A DNA stretch of 64,000 nucleotides from contig CP141149.1 of NCBI GenBank assembly GCA_035235625.1, forward strand, positions 3,443,001 through 3,507,000, in the 5' to 3' direction. This stretch comes from Saururus chinensis (taxonomy: Eukaryota; Streptophyta; Magnoliopsida; Piperales; Saururaceae). The notes beneath the pieces are model-generated. The model was not told the DNA's origin. It ran no database searches and saw only the letters and a program-made list of their open reading frames with translations. The translations under genes and the position numbers were made by a program. This document shows, piece by piece, positions 1 through 11,990 of this stretch. How positions within the stretch are numbered: position 1 is the first letter of the stretch; each line of letters begins with the position of its first letter.

Positions 1-2582
1 TAGATTAAGTCCAACAACAAGTGTAAATGTTTCAACAAAATCAATGCCTTCTACCTGTGTAATGCCTAGAGCAACTAATCTTGCTTTGTTTCTTAGCACA
101 TTACCTTGTTCATCTATTTTAATCTTGTAGATCCACTTTGTACCTATTACATTAAATTATTTAGGTTTAGGAACAAGAAACCAAACTCCATTTCTTGAGA
201 ATTGACTTAATGCCTACTACATTGCATTAATCATATTTTCATCATGAGGAGCTTCATCAATTTTCTTCGGTTCTCTATGTGACACATAATAATAAAAAAT
301 TATTTGTTCTTTAATTGATTTCTTGTTCTCACTCCTTCATTTAAGTCACCAATCACATCAATTTTAAGATGGTATTTTTGAACCCAATTAGGTACTTGAT
401 AAAATTGAACTTGTGGTTTTTGCTCATCTTTGCAAACAACAAGTTCTATCTAGTCAAAGAATATCCAAGGAAGAACCCATTATTACTCTTGCTATCAAAT
501 TTCCCTAAGGCTTCTTTATCATTGACGATGTGATAATGTTTCCAAAGTTTTTAAAGTGTATGACAATGAGTTTTTAACCTCTCCACAACTCATAAGGTAT
601 TTTGACCATCCCAGTTTTCAAATAAATTCTATTATGGGTGTAAGTGATAGTGTTCACAACTTCAGCGCAAAGATATTTTGCTAAAATTTTCTCATTAAGC
701 ATCACCTTACCATTTCCTGAATAGTCCTATTTTTCCTTTCTACTACACCATGGTTAATCTTGTTTGTTGAACAAAACTCTTTAAACCTATACTATGTAAA
801 TTCACCACCTTTGTCACTTCTAATGGTCTTGATGATCAGGCCCCTTTTATTTTGAATGATAAAGGCAATTGTTTTAAATTTTTCAAAAGCATTTGACTTC
901 TTTTTAAGAAAATCTACCCAAGTGAATCTTGATAAGTCATCCACAATCACCAAGATGTACTTTTAGCCACCTAAACTAGTTGTTTGCATTGGTCCCATAA
1001 GACCCATATGTATCAACTCCAATGGTCTCTTAGTTCTCATATGTTTTAGTTTTTTATGATGGGTCTTTTAATATTTACCTGTTTGACAAGCACCACATAC
1101 AAAGTTTTTAAGAGTTTTAAAAATATTGACACCTCTTATGATTTTATTCTTTGTTATCTTTGTCAAATCTCAGAAATTCACATTTCCTAATTTTTTATGT
1201 TACAAGTAAGTATTATTAAACAAGGACAAGTTGAAAAAGTAAACAAGATCAAGCACATAACAATGATTATTAGTTCTTAAACATTTCACATAAGTTATGA
1301 TTGATATGGGGGAGGCAAGTTGAGAAAGAGAAGGATGTTGGTTAGAGATCTATGTGGGTGGTATAGACAAAAGTACCTCTAACTCATAATTAAGTTATAA
1401 GATTTATCTTCCACACTTTAAAGAAAATAAACACAGATTTTATTTAATTCAACATGCCTAACTCCAATGTGTTCAAACAAAAATTTTGCAATCAAATCAC
1501 CTACCAACTTAAAAGAATTTTTATGTGGAAACCCAATTAGGGAAAAATCAATCGACACTTTGTCTAGATCAACTATGCGCTATGTAAACATGAGATTACA
1601 CAATTATCGATTAGAAAGAACACTGGTCCTTCTTTTTCTTCAAATGGCTAGTTCTTTACACCACTCTTGATTCCAAATCAACCACTCTTTGGGTGTTTAC
1701 TCGCACTTGTTCGATCATCTCCTCCTCTTTGTGCTCTTCAATCATTGTAGATATTTCATCTCCTTCTTTTGGATGAAATCTTCTTTCTCCTTGATCTTCT
1801 CAGAAATAATCTTCATCAAATACTATGTCTCACATGTGTTGATGTGTACTCATGTCACCTCTAATCACTCTTTTGATTAATGTAGACAAATTCTCACTCT
1901 AGAAGACTAATTTTCTCAAAACTCCATTAGAGCAACTCAAGACAAGTTCTTTAATTTTGCTAAGCCTTCTCTCTCATTTTCCTCATGTCCTTAGCCCTTT
2001 CTATAGACTCTCACATCTTAAAAGGAACATGACTCCAACTTGGAGTCTAAACCAAACCAAAAAAATTCCAATAAGGCAACTTTGCTCTCCATTGATTGAT
2101 CATTCCATAGGGCGGTTGATCAATCCATGTTCCTATTAAACTACAATTCTACCATCAATCAATCTTTCGATCATGCAATCGATCGATAAATTCTTGGCTT
2201 CTTTTAAAAAAGGGTGTTTTCAGGTGTTGATTGATAATTACACAAAGCAATCAATTGCTCAATAATTAATGTTTTAGAGATTTTGTTACAGTTAAAAAAT
2301 GATTCCATCATTCCAGAATGGCAATCAATCAAGCTAAGCACATTTTTGATTTTTCGTCTTAAAAACCTCCAATTCTCTCATCATTCTTTCACATAAGGTC
2401 ACTTTTACCCTTAAGTATGTGAATGTGATGTTTATTCATATTTTTACTTAACGAGACACGGATTTGATCATCCTTTTGCTCAATCTTCTAAAATGAAATA
2501 CCTAAAAATTACACATTCAAGACAATGTTTGGATCACTCAAATAAGCCAATACACATCATAAGGAAACTTATGTTTTTAAAA
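1..2582 (-). mobile_element. Copia A, Sirevirus-like LTR retrotransposon, partial
   Basis: Read on the minus strand, this is an LTR (2582 down to about 1355) followed by pol: pre-integrase zinc-binding region about 1310-1090, integrase core about 1090-480, and the start of a copia reverse transcriptase domain at about 170-1, which runs off the left edge. The integrase part matches the plus-strand copy near 9750-9830 almost word for word, and the LTR matches 7065-8324 in reverse complement, so A belongs to the same family as Copia D. Broken in many places; only the part from LTR to early RT is in the window. By family, the pol proteins would cut, copy and integrate the element's own RNA/DNA. 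Its outer LTR edge abuts the LTR of Copia C. Confidence 0.8.
1355..2582 (-). repeat. 5' LTR of Copia A
   Basis: Reverse complement of the Copia D LTR: the 1360-1470 stretch matches the tail of that LTR (near 8180-8290), 1690-1840 matches 7800-7960, and 2520-2575 matches the LTR start near 7070-7130. It contains several GATCAATCGAT-like palindromic motifs at 2090-2200. Edges are approximate to about 10 bases. Confidence 0.7.
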
Positions 2583-2589
2583 GGATAGG

Positions 2590-3226
2590 GGAGTGGTCCA
2601 TCCACAAGGAAAGAGAGGGAAGAGGTGGTTTGGCCAAGTATGAAGAGAAAAGAGGGAGAGGGCACGTGGCCTCCACATAACGGAGATGTCTATTGGTGGA
2701 ATAACAATGTAGAACCACAACAAGATGCAAACAGAAGAAGAGAAAACACAAGATTTTAGGGTGATCTAGCTTGCTCTAACCTCCACCCATCACACAAAAA
2801 ATTACAATTTAATCAAGAGAACAATTTTGAGGAGAAGATTACAACATAGAGCATTCAAATCCTCTCAACTTGAAAAAAGCTTGTGCTTTTACAAAGCTTG
2901 AACTATAGCCCCTAAGGTTCTAAGGGGCCATAAATACTCCAAGGGACATGCAATCTCAAATAAGGTTATTTGCGGAAGGAAATTTCAGAGCAGCCAATCA
3001 GGGAGAGTCCAAATCGGTCGAAACAACATTTTTGTCATAGGGCTGATCAATACCCAAACATGGCTATCTATCGCCATAGGATTTGTGAACTGGTTGTGTA
3101 TTTGAAACCTAGGGTTATCGATCGTTGAAGCCCATCGATCTATCGCCTACACAACCAATCACGTTCATCGATCAACCGCATCTATGATTGATCGGTACTC
3201 TTCTTGGGAAGATTCCATACTTTCAA
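2590..3226 (-). repeat. Probable 3' LTR of Copia C
   Basis: The stretch lies directly downstream (minus strand) of a polypurine tract of the copia type AAGTGGGAGATT, seen here as AATCTCCCACTT at 3226-3237, with a second copy at 3272-3283. The purine tract and the adjoining RNase H remnant fix it as the 3' side. I cannot see the partner LTR, so the ends are estimates; the low-coordinate end is the join with Copia A. Confidence 0.5.
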
Positions 3227-3900
3227 AATCTCCCACTTGGAAGACTTATTGGACTTCATTTTCCTCCATATAATCTCCCACTTGAAGTCAACAATCATCA
3301 AGACATTCTTTTGCAAAAAAATAGAGCAATATTGGTAACAAACATCAATCTTCAATTAGTGAAGACCAATCAAATCTAAGCAAGTACTCAGATTTTTCAT
3401 GGTAACCACTTTGGTCAACATGTCTGTATGGTTTTCCTTGCTATGTATCTTCTCAAGTTGATGTTTTCATTCTTCCACAAGAGATTTGATGAAGTGATAT
3501 TTGATGTAAATGTACTTTGTTCTCAAATGAAACACTACATTCCTTGCAAGCTAAATTACAATTTGGATTGTGAGTACAATAATCATTCACTATGATCCTT
3601 GCCTATTTCTTTCAAGAGAGCCTTCAACTAATTATTACCATGCTTGCCTCTGTGGATACAACATATTCTAACCCTATAGAATACAGTATTACCATCTTCT
3701 ACTATTGTAACTGCTAGTGAACAACACCACTTGCCAATGTAAATATATAAGCTATAGTGCTCTTCATATGATCAGAATCGCCATTAAGATCAGAGTCAAC
3801 AAACACCTGCAATTTTACCTCGGTCACACCAAAATAGAGAGTCATCCCTGAACTACTCAAGATACCTCATAATCTGCTTCATGGCCTTCGAATGTTCTTT
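3227..3900 (-). mobile_element. Copia C: RNase H part and 3' end
   Basis: Minus-strand translation shows the end of a copia RNase H domain: the aspartate-rich VDSDLNGD block near 3790-3815, an STEA-like block near 3650, and the terminal HIDIKYHFI-like block near 3500. In the family this domain removes RNA from the RNA/DNA hybrid. It is degraded. It continues at 6932 after the inserted 3901-6926 element. Confidence 0.65.
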
Positions 3901-4270
3901 TGTTGTGAACGTCCTAGGGGCTGCCACGGGGTGCCACTGGGGCCACGTATTAGGGTAATTAGGGTTTTTATGAAATAAAGATATTTAGGTAATTTGGGTT
4001 AATTAGGTAATTAGTGCTTTATTTTAATTATTTTATTGGGCCTTAGGTGCCTGTTAGTGAGCCCACATAGTTCTTCTATTTAAATGTAAGGGCTATGCCC
4101 TAATGGAGATTATGGAATGAATTATCTCTTGTCTAACTATCTCTTCTTCTTCCCTGCCTCTCCTCCCTATCCGGCGGCCATGCCGCTATCTCTCCCCTTT
4201 CCCTGCCTCCTTGCGCTGCTCCCATCTAGTTACCGGCTAGCCAGGCCGTTGTGCCACTTCGGGCATGACA
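3901..4270 (+). repeat. 5' LTR of non-autonomous element
   Basis: 370 bp, TG...CA. It differs from the 3' LTR by a short extra copy of a GTGCCACNGGG unit near 3918-3940 and about two dozen substitutions. A TATTTAAATG box at 4077-4086 is a plausible promoter element. Confidence 0.92.
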
Positions 4271-4271
4271 T

Positions 4272-4284
4272 TGGTATCAGAGCC
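4272..4284 (+). promoter_or_regulatory. Primer-binding site, initiator tRNA-Met type
   Basis: TGGTATCAGAGCC, the standard plant tRNA-iMet primer site, one base downstream of the LTR end. Confidence 0.92.
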
Positions 4285-4786
4285 ATTGTTCCCCGGACAC
4301 CGCACTTGCCAGAGCCGCTAGATCTGCCACTGTTGTTGCCCGATGTTTAGCCCTTCGCTGATCTGACATCACCACCCTTGCCAGCTCTGGCCACTCCCCG
4401 AATGGCATGACCTCCCTCCGTCATTGACTACAAGACCATCATCTTGCCGCTGCCCATGCAAGGAACTGTGCAATCTGATCCGGCCACATCTGCTGTTGCT
4501 GCGGCGTTGTTCCACACTTCCAAGGCTGGCCGGGCGTGGCTCACGTCCATGTTCATTGCCGGGCAGTACACCACTTGTTGGGTCAACTCCGGAAAGCTAC
4601 TGGGAAAGCCAGACTTTTTCCAGGCCACAACTAAGCATGCTAGTGGCCAGCCGCTTCTGCAAGGATGGCTGCATCCTTTTCAAGTTATAGAGGAATCACT
4701 CCTCCCTGTTATGACCACCAACCAGCGCCGCCGGCCGCCACTGGCCCAAGCACTGGTAATCCTCGCCAGATTTCTGTCCCCACTCT

Positions 4787-6271
4787 TTGCCAGAGCCCAC
4801 ATCGCCCTCCCAGCCTCGGTCCATTTTTCCCCGTTGTCCAGGATTGGATCTTCCTCATCGCACTGCCTATGCTGGGAATGGAAGCCGGCCTCCTCTGTCT
4901 ATACCTCCAGACTCCGGACAGCCGCTCAATGTTCCACAGCAAACTGTCCATGGCCTCCAGTGCTCCTGTCCTCGGCCAGAGCCGGCCTTCGAGCGACCTG
5001 CTTTTGGCTATCGAGAAAGCAAGCCGAGAGTTGCAGGCGTTCCAGATCTCTGGGAGATTGTCTGCACCAGCATCTGCGCTGACTTCCACTTTCCCAACCC
5101 CGACGTCATCGCCGCCACCTGCAACTTGGTCGCTTTCCTGTCCTCCGCCCGATCCACTCTTTCTTTCACTGTTGCAAACAGGGGAGGCAATCTTTCATCA
5201 CTCGGCGTCTTAGAAATGTCCGTCAGGACTACCTCTCGGTGGCCCATCATCCTCCAGTGGCCACCCATCCAGCCACCATCGCCGTTGCAAGCTATGGTTG
5301 CCGGAATCTTCATGCCTTCCGGTGAAATTTTTTGTTGCATGATTTTTGCCAAAAAATTCTGGATGAACTACGGAACCAGCACCAGCACCCTAAATTTTGG
5401 TTGGATCTATGGGGGATTGGACTATGGCGCAGAAAATCTCGGGCGAGAAGTGCATGTTGCTCAGGCTCGTGGTTGGATGGCCCCAGAACCATCGCATTCT
5501 GCCATTTTCCCCGATTATGAACTTCCTCCCAAACACCGCGATGGTCGTTTTTGGAAAGATGGCTCTGTGTGCCTGATCTCCATTCACTGGATATTTTGTT
5601 ACGGAAAGTGGGACCATGCACTACAAGGAAGCCACCCACCGTCCAGGGACTTTATATGGGTCTTAGGCTGGTTTGGGTTAACCGTCTACTACCGGGGTGT
5701 CTCCGGTGAACGCCATAGAGGAAAATCAGAGGAGCTCTGGGAGAGAGCCCTGATCATGCAGGATCTTCCTTTCTGTGTGGGTCCGAATTCCACTGGCCAC
5801 AGTTGGCAATTCTCCTTCCATTCCCAAACGTTTAGAATGCCAGAGGACCACATTGCTTTCGCCATTTGCATTAAAGAGGTCTTCTTCATGCTCAAATGGG
5901 CCTGCTCTATGATTGAGCTATACCCCACTGGAAGCCAGATTACCACACTCCTGATGGCCAATGCTCCCTCCATTGAGTTCCAGACTCTTGTAGGGGGGCT
6001 AGCCAAGGTGCTTGGTCTCTTTCCATGGCTGTCGCTTGGATTTGTCCAATATGTGAAGTTGAGCGAGGCGGAGATGAGCTCGCTAGCAGCTGTCCGCGAG
6101 CTGATCGATGGGTGGTGCATGCCATATGCTTTCTGTGGGCAGACCGATGCAATATGTAGGCCGACTAATGCCCTCTGTGGGTCGCCCATGGTGCTATCTG
6201 ATGCCTGTTGTGGGCCGACCATGATGCTATCTGCTGATGCCCTCTGTGGGCAGTCTTCGGGCGCTCTATAG
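4787..6271 (+). CDS. Long open reading frame inside the non-autonomous element, no recognised domain
   Basis: A 494-codon open frame fills most of the element interior. I recognise no domain, no zinc knuckle, no protease or RT motif. The first 100 residues are proline- and serine-rich, the middle is rich in aromatic residues (F, W, Y), and the C-terminal 70 residues (bases 6120-6260) consist of degenerate repeats coding for CG-containing units. Shorter open frames overlap in the other phases (4444-5082, 4665-5213), as expected in GC-rich DNA, so openness alone is weak evidence of coding. It could be a captured or element-specific gene, or chance. The choice of start is arbitrary. Confidence 0.2.
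   Translation: MPEPTSPSQPRSIFPRCPGLDLPHRTAYAGNGSRPPLSIPPDSGQPLNVPQQTVHGLQCSCPRPEPAFERPAFGYRESKPRVAGVPDLWEIVCTSICADFHFPNPDVIAATCNLVAFLSSARSTLSFTVANRGGNLSSLGVLEMSVRTTSRWPIILQWPPIQPPSPLQAMVAGIFMPSGEIFCCMIFAKKFWMNYGTSTSTLNFGWIYGGLDYGAENLGREVHVAQARGWMAPEPSHSAIFPDYELPPKHRDGRFWKDGSVCLISIHWIFCYGKWDHALQGSHPPSRDFIWVLGWFGLTVYYRGVSGERHRGKSEELWERALIMQDLPFCVGPNSTGHSWQFSFHSQTFRMPEDHIAFAICIKEVFFMLKWACSMIELYPTGSQITTLLMANAPSIEFQTLVGGLAKVLGLFPWLSLGFVQYVKLSEAEMSSLAAVRELIDGWCMPYAFCGQTDAICRPTNALCGSPMVLSDACCGPTMMLSADALCGQSSGAL
6120..6260 (+). repeat. Degenerate short tandem repeat
   Basis: Units built on CTGTGGGCNGNCC and GATGC recur four to five times (near 6133, 6175, 6206, 6242) with intervening GCTATCTGATGC-like pieces. 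It lies shortly before the 3' LTR of the non-autonomous element. Confidence 0.6.
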
Positions 6272-6566
6272 TCCTTGGGATGACCCCACTTGTTGGAGAC
6301 CTATGTGGATAGTCTACTTGTCCTGCATCCAACAAGCTGAGGCCGCTCCTTTGCTCTGCCCTTGGGTTCTGTTAATTGCACTTCCATCATGTTTGTGCTG
6401 GCTTCTGCACGTCTGCTCTTGAGTAGTGACCCACTATCTCCATCATTTGGCGTGTCTCATCAACAGATCCGAACCAGCTGTTCATAGTGGAGCTTTGGTG
6501 GGCCTAATGCCTGGAGTTTTAGGTCACCTCAAGGACGAGGTGATGCGCAAGCGAAGCGTGGTGGAA

Positions 6567-6926
6567 TGTTGTGAACGTCCTAGGGGGTGCCACTGAGGCC
6601 ACGTATTAGGGTAATTAGGGTTTTTATGTAATAAAGACATTTAGGTAATTTGGGTTAATTAGGTTATTAGTGCTTTATTTTAATTATGTTATTGGGCCTT
6701 AGGTGCCTATTAGTGAGCCCATGTAGTTCTTCTATTTAAATGTAAGGGTTGCGCCCTAATGGAGATTATGGAATGAATTATCTCTTGTCTAACTGTCTCT
6801 TCTTCTTCCCTGCCTCTCCTCCCTGTCCAGTGGCCATGCCGCTACCTCTCCCCTTTCCCGGCCTCCCTGCGCCGCTCCCGTCCCGTTATCGGCTAGCCAA
6901 GCCATTGTGCCACTTCGGGCACAACA
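6567..6926 (+). repeat. 3' LTR of non-autonomous element
   Basis: 360 bp, TG...CA, followed by the target duplication TCTTT. It matches 3901-4270 at roughly 93 percent by eye. Confidence 0.92.
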
Positions 6927-6931
6927 TCTTT

Positions 6932-7064
6932 ACATGAATCACTCATGTACCTTGCCACTACCCCCAATGTTATGTGTAGTGCACGTAGTAGCATACATAA
7001 GGCTGCCAACTGTTGAGGCATAGAGTACACATGTTTTGTGTTTCCCCTCCTCTAAGCTAGATGG
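6932..7064 (-). mobile_element. Copia C: RT-RNase H linker segment
   Basis: The minus-strand reading gives the very conserved copia block YASxVGSLMYA between RT and RNase H. It continues from 3900 after removal of the inserted element, and toward 14946 after removal of Copia D. Degraded. Confidence 0.75.
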
Positions 7065-8324
7065 TGTAAGAACATAAGTGTCCTTATATTATATATTGGC
7101 TTATTTATGTGATCAAAACAATATCATGAATGTGTAATTTTGAGTCAGTTTAAGTTTGACAATTGAATTATAAAGATAGAGGAAAAGAAAGACTCAAAAC
7201 CATGTTTTTCATAGGCAAAAACACTCACACATATCACATTCACACACTTTAGGGTGAAAAAAACTTTAGGTGAAAGAATGATATGAGTTGGATATTTTTC
7301 TATTGAAAAGTAAAAAATATGCCCAATGCAATTGATCACCACTAAAGAATGATTGATCGGTTTTGAAATGTAGCAAACTCTCTAGAACATTGTTGATCGA
7401 TTGATCGCTTCATGTCACCGATTGATTGGCACTAGCAAATTCACTGTGTAAAATGAAGTTGAGAGTTTATTAATCAATTGCCGAGTTGATAGATAAATTG
7501 ATTGAAGAGTCATATCCTAATAGGAACAAGGACCAATTGATCACCCTGTCGAATGATCAATCAAGCATAAAGTTGTCTAAATTAGACTTTTCTGGTTTAA
7601 TTTAGATTCCTTGTTGAAGTCATACTCCTTTTGAGACTTGGGGAGTTTATAAAAAGGGTTATGAACATGAGGAAAGCAAGAGGGAAGGCTTAGAAAAATT
7701 GAAGTGATTGTATGGAGTTGCTCTAATGGGTTTTGAGAGAATTATTCTTCTAGGTTGTGATTTTGTGTACCTTAATCAAAAGAGTGATTAGAGGTGAGAT
7801 GAGTATACAAAAACATATGTGAGACATGGTATATGACGTAGATTGTAGTTGAGAAGATCAAGCAGAAAGAAGAGTCATTCCAATGGAGATAAAAGATCTA
7901 CATTGCTCAAAGAGCACAAAAAGAAGGTGAAGATCGAACTATTGCCAGCAAACAACCATGGAGTGGTTAACTTAGAATCAAGTTGGTGCAAAGAACTAGC
8001 AATTTGAAGAAAAAGAAGGAGTTTTTATTTTATGTAATTGGTAAATTCTAATATCATGATTAGATAGTGCATAGTTGATTTGGACAGTGTTCTATGGTTT
8101 TTCCCTTGTTGGGTTTTCAAGTAAAATATTCTTTCCTATTTTGTTTGGTGATTTGATTGTAAATTTGTGTTATCACTTAGGAATTTGGCACATCGATTTA
8201 GACAAAAATTGAGTTTATTTTGCTTAAAAAGGGAAAGATAAATCTTGTATGTTAATTGCGAGCTAAAGATACTTTATTTTTCTTAGTTTATGTGTACCTC
8301 ACACATTTTTCACAAACTAGCAAG
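7065..8324 (+). repeat. 5' LTR of Copia D
   Basis: About 1260 bp, starting TGTAAGAACATAAG. It contains GATCGATTGATCG-like palindromic motifs at 7350-7420 and 7535-7565. The end is set by alignment with the 3' LTR and the TGGTAACTGAGG site that follows. Confidence 0.85.
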
Positions 8325-8336
8325 TGGTAACTGAGG
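8325..8336 (+). promoter_or_regulatory. Probable primer-binding site of Copia D
   Basis: TGGTAACTGAGG immediately follows the LTR. It shares TGGTA with the common tRNA-iMet site but differs after that. Copies F (28857-28868) and B (32365-32376) have similar sequences at the same place. Confidence 0.5.
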
Positions 8337-8339
8337 TTA

Positions 8340-11300
8340 TTTGAGCATTTCTAAGATTATTCTAGTGTTTTTGTGGTTTGATTGTGCTTTTGGTTGTCAA
8401 GGAATCCAAAAATATGCTTAGCTTGTCTCTATTTGTTTTAAGTTTTTTTGTGGGTAGGAATAATCATGTTTGTGATGAATTGAAGATGCTTAGAGAAAAA
8501 TTTGGTGCTATGGAACATGAACATTCTCAACTTCTGCATGATGAGTCCTTGTGCAATAACAAAAATCTTGAATTGTTTGAGAAAATGAAAAAATTGGAAG
8601 AGAAATTGAAAATAAATAATTTAAAATTGAATGAATTTGTTGAAGGCAAGGAAAAACTAAGTAAAATTCTTACTTTTGGTATTTTTGGAAGTGATAAAAG
8701 TGGTCTAGGTATGTGGGACACAAGAACACAAAGTCTTTAGGATGCACTAGATTTGTTGAGGCTAGAAATTTGAATCATAATAATGCTTGTAACTCAATTT
8801 CTAAATAGAGTAGAAAAGAATTGTCTAAGAAGGAACTAGTGACTACATTTGAGCAAATCAAGAACAAAATAGTGAAGAAACCACAAATTGTGAGACATGA
8901 TGTTAAATTTAGCTTGCTTAGATAAATCACATCGATGGGGAGATAATTAAGAGAACTTAGTACAAAAGTTCAAAATCTTCGACAGAGGGCTCACACACAT
9001 GAATCACTAAGATACTCGAATAAGTTTGCTTAGAGTATTTATCACAATAAGGTACAAAAGGTGAATGCAAAAACACTTGGGAAAGCAAAACATGATAATA
9101 ATTTGAGTGATCTTCAAGAATTTGTGAAAACAAAAAAATTTTGTGTAAATAAATATGATGTGAAATGCAATATAGTGCGCATCACCATGAAAACTCAATA
9201 ATCTAACATGTGGTATGTATATAATGGATGCTCTAAACACATGAATAATGAAAAATCTAGGTTTACTAATTTAGTAGATAAATATGATGACAATGTTACC
9301 TTTGGAGAAAGAAGTACCATAAAAATAGATGAGATAGGCTTACTAAAAGTTTCCAAATTGCTTGATTTTGATAATGCTTTGTATGTAAGCTGTTTAAAAG
9401 CTAATATTTTAAGAATTAGTCAAATTTGTGATTCAAGATTTACTATGAAGTTTACAAAGAAAGCTTGCTTTATTATTGATAACTATAGAATGACTTGTAT
9501 TAAAAGATTAAGGGCACATGATAATAGCGATTGTGCTTGATCTAGTTTATTTTGCAAACTTATCCTTACTTAGTAATACTTATTTATGGCATCAAAGATT
9601 AGGACATGTAAACTTCAGAGATCTTATAAAAATAACAAAAAATTGGATGATTAGAGGTGCTCAAATTTTGAAAAATACAAAAAAAATTGTGTGTTGTGCA
9701 TGTCAAAAAGGTAAACAATCAAATCCCATCATAAAATACTGAAATACGCGAGAACTAAGAGACCATTAGAGTTGATATAGATGGACTTTATGGGACCCAT
9801 GCAAACAACCAATTAATTGGTAGAAAGTACATCTTGCTGATGGTGGATGACCTATCAAGATTCAGTTAGATAGATTTTTCTTAGAGAGAAATTAGATACT
9901 TTTAAGCATTCAAAACCATTGCCCTTACCATATAAAATAAAAGTGGCCTGAACATCAAAACCATTAGAAGTGATAGAAGTGGTGAATTTACTAACAATAG
10001 GTTTAAACAAAACATTGGATCATCATGAGTTCTTAGCCCCTAAAACCCCTTAACAAAATGGAGTAGTTGAATGGAAGAATAGGACAATTCAGGATATGGC
10101 TAGGGTGAAGCTCAATGAGAATAATTTAGCAAAACATTTTTGTGCCATTGTCAAACACTTTACTCTTTGGGAGCCCTTATCACATGTTGAAAGATACGTA
10201 AGCCTTAGAAAAATTTGATAGAAAGAGTGATAATGGGATCTTCCTTGGTTATTCTTTAGCAAGTAGGGCATATAGGGTTTTGAACAAATATACCCAAATT
10301 GAAATGAAGTCTTCTAATGTGGTTTAAAATGATGGCCAAATCGTTGAGGATGAAAAGTTGCAAAATGAGAAAGGAAAAAAATTGATGATTATTATGATTA
10401 TGATGATTCACCTAATATTTTTAGTGATGCAAATCAAATAGACCATGTATAGGTAGAGGCTCATGATGATAATCATATACATAAAATTGAAGCTTATGAA
10501 GAGCAGTAGGAACCACAAGTTCAAGCTGGTCAAGTACCTAATTGGGTTCATAAGGATCATCCTGAAACTAATGTGATTGATGATATCAAGGGAGTGAGAA
10601 TAAGAAATCAATCAGAAGAACAAATTAAATATTGAATTAGGTCAATTCATAGGGAATGATGTTTTGTATCCTGTTCGTAGAGCTAAACAATGCAATATGA
10701 TCGGTACACAATGTATTTTAAAGAACATGATAGATGAACAAGGTAATGTGGTAAGAAACAAGACAATATTGGTTGCTCAAGGATACACACAAGTAGAAGG
10801 TATTGATTTTATTAAAACATATGCTTTTATTGCTAGACTTGAATATATTTGATTGCCTTTTGATATGGTTTATCATTCAAAGTTCAAGGTATATGAAATG
10901 GATGCCAAGAGTGTTTTTTTGAATTGAAACTTGAAAGAGGAATCAAGCTAAACAATCATAAGCGTTTTGTTGACCCTCACCATCTTGAGTATGTGTATAA
11001 GTTGAAGTAAGCATCGTATGGATCGAATCAAGCTCCGAGAACTTGGTATGATAGGCTGACACAATATCTAACAAAGTAAGACTATATAAGAGGAGGTGTT
11101 GACAAGACATTCTTTATAAAAAGAGATTTGGGAAGCATGTGGTGATGGCGTAAATCTATGTGGATAACATAATTTTTGGCTCTACAAATGATAAGCTTGG
11201 CAAAACATTAGCAAAAGAGAAGAGTAAGGAATTGGAAATGTGTGCAAAGTTTACGAGAATATTTTCTTGGTTTGTAGGTACAACAAACTTACTCAGGAAT

Positions 11301-11990
11301 CATCATCTCACAATCAAAGTTTGTTATAAAGTTGGTCAAGAAATTTGGACTTCAAGATGCAAAACATGTCAAGGCATTGATGTCTCCTTGCATCAAGTTA
11401 AGTGAAGATGATTCAAGTAACTCTGTTGATAAAACTTTGTATAGAAGAATGATAGGTAGTCTCTTGTACTTACACAGCTAGTCGCCCATATATTTGTTTA
11501 AGTGTAGGAGTATGTGCTAGAAATCAAGCTGATCTGAAAGAAACACACATGATTGCTATAAAAAGATGTGAGTGGGAAAATGGGACCCATTTGACATTAT
11601 TTTTGAATTAGTAGGATATTCAGATGTTGATTGGGCGGGGAATGAAGAATATAGGAAGAGTACCTTGGGTGGTTGTTTTTGTCTAGGAACTTGTTTAGTT
11701 TCTTGACATGGTAAAAAATAAATTTGTGTTTCTTTATCAACTACAAAAGCTAGATATATTACTACTGGTTGTGGTTTTATACAACTAATGTGGATGAAAA
11801 GAATGCTAATTGATTATGAAATCTATCAAGGCAATCTAAGTTCAATTAAGATTGCACAAAATCATGTTCAGCACTCTTGTACTAAACACATTGATATTGA
11901 AAATCTTTTTAATCAAGATTTGGTTCAGGATGAGATTGTTAATTTAGAACTAATGTTTCAACTAATTTCAATTGGATGATTTTTACAAAA
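8340..11990 (+). mobile_element. Copia D coding region (gag end, protease, integrase, RT, RNase H), broken
   Basis: The longest surviving stretches include a lysine/leucine-rich coiled-coil segment ending in KSGLG (gag C-terminus typical of this lineage), a protease stretch with the GCSKHM block, a WHQRLGH block of the pre-integrase zinc region, an RT start with VAQGYTQVEGIDF, a YVDN-I-IFGSTN block, and an RNase H with the DWAG and KST blocks. Together these give gag-PR-IN-RT-RH, the enzyme set for reverse transcription and integration. It has many breaks and is a fossil. Confidence 0.85.

Larger units (their letters stand above)
3901..6926 (+). mobile_element. Non-autonomous LTR retrotransposon with Reina-like ends
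   Basis: The element has direct LTRs (3901-4270 and 6567-6926), both running TGTTGTGAACG to ACA. A primer-binding site TGGTATCAGAGCC (initiator tRNA-Met type) at 4272-4284 follows the first LTR by one base. A perfect 5 bp target duplication TCTTT lies at 3896-3900 and 6927-6931. The interior is 2.3 kb and GC-richer than its surroundings; I recognise no gag, protease, RT or integrase in it. The sequence just before the 3' LTR (GAAGCGTGGTGGA then TGTTGTG) nearly equals the same spot of the Reina-like chromovirus at 49247-49267, so that lineage probably supplied the enzymes. LTRs agree at roughly 93 percent by eye, making it one of the younger insertions. It looks structurally whole. Confidence 0.9.

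Noticed and set aside
1467-2139. Short plus-strand open frames (60-67 codons).
   Set aside because: They are antisense to the Copia A LTR, with no similarity or codon signal.
4272-4284. tRNA gene fragment.
   Set aside because: It is 13 bases directly after an LTR and is the primer-binding site.
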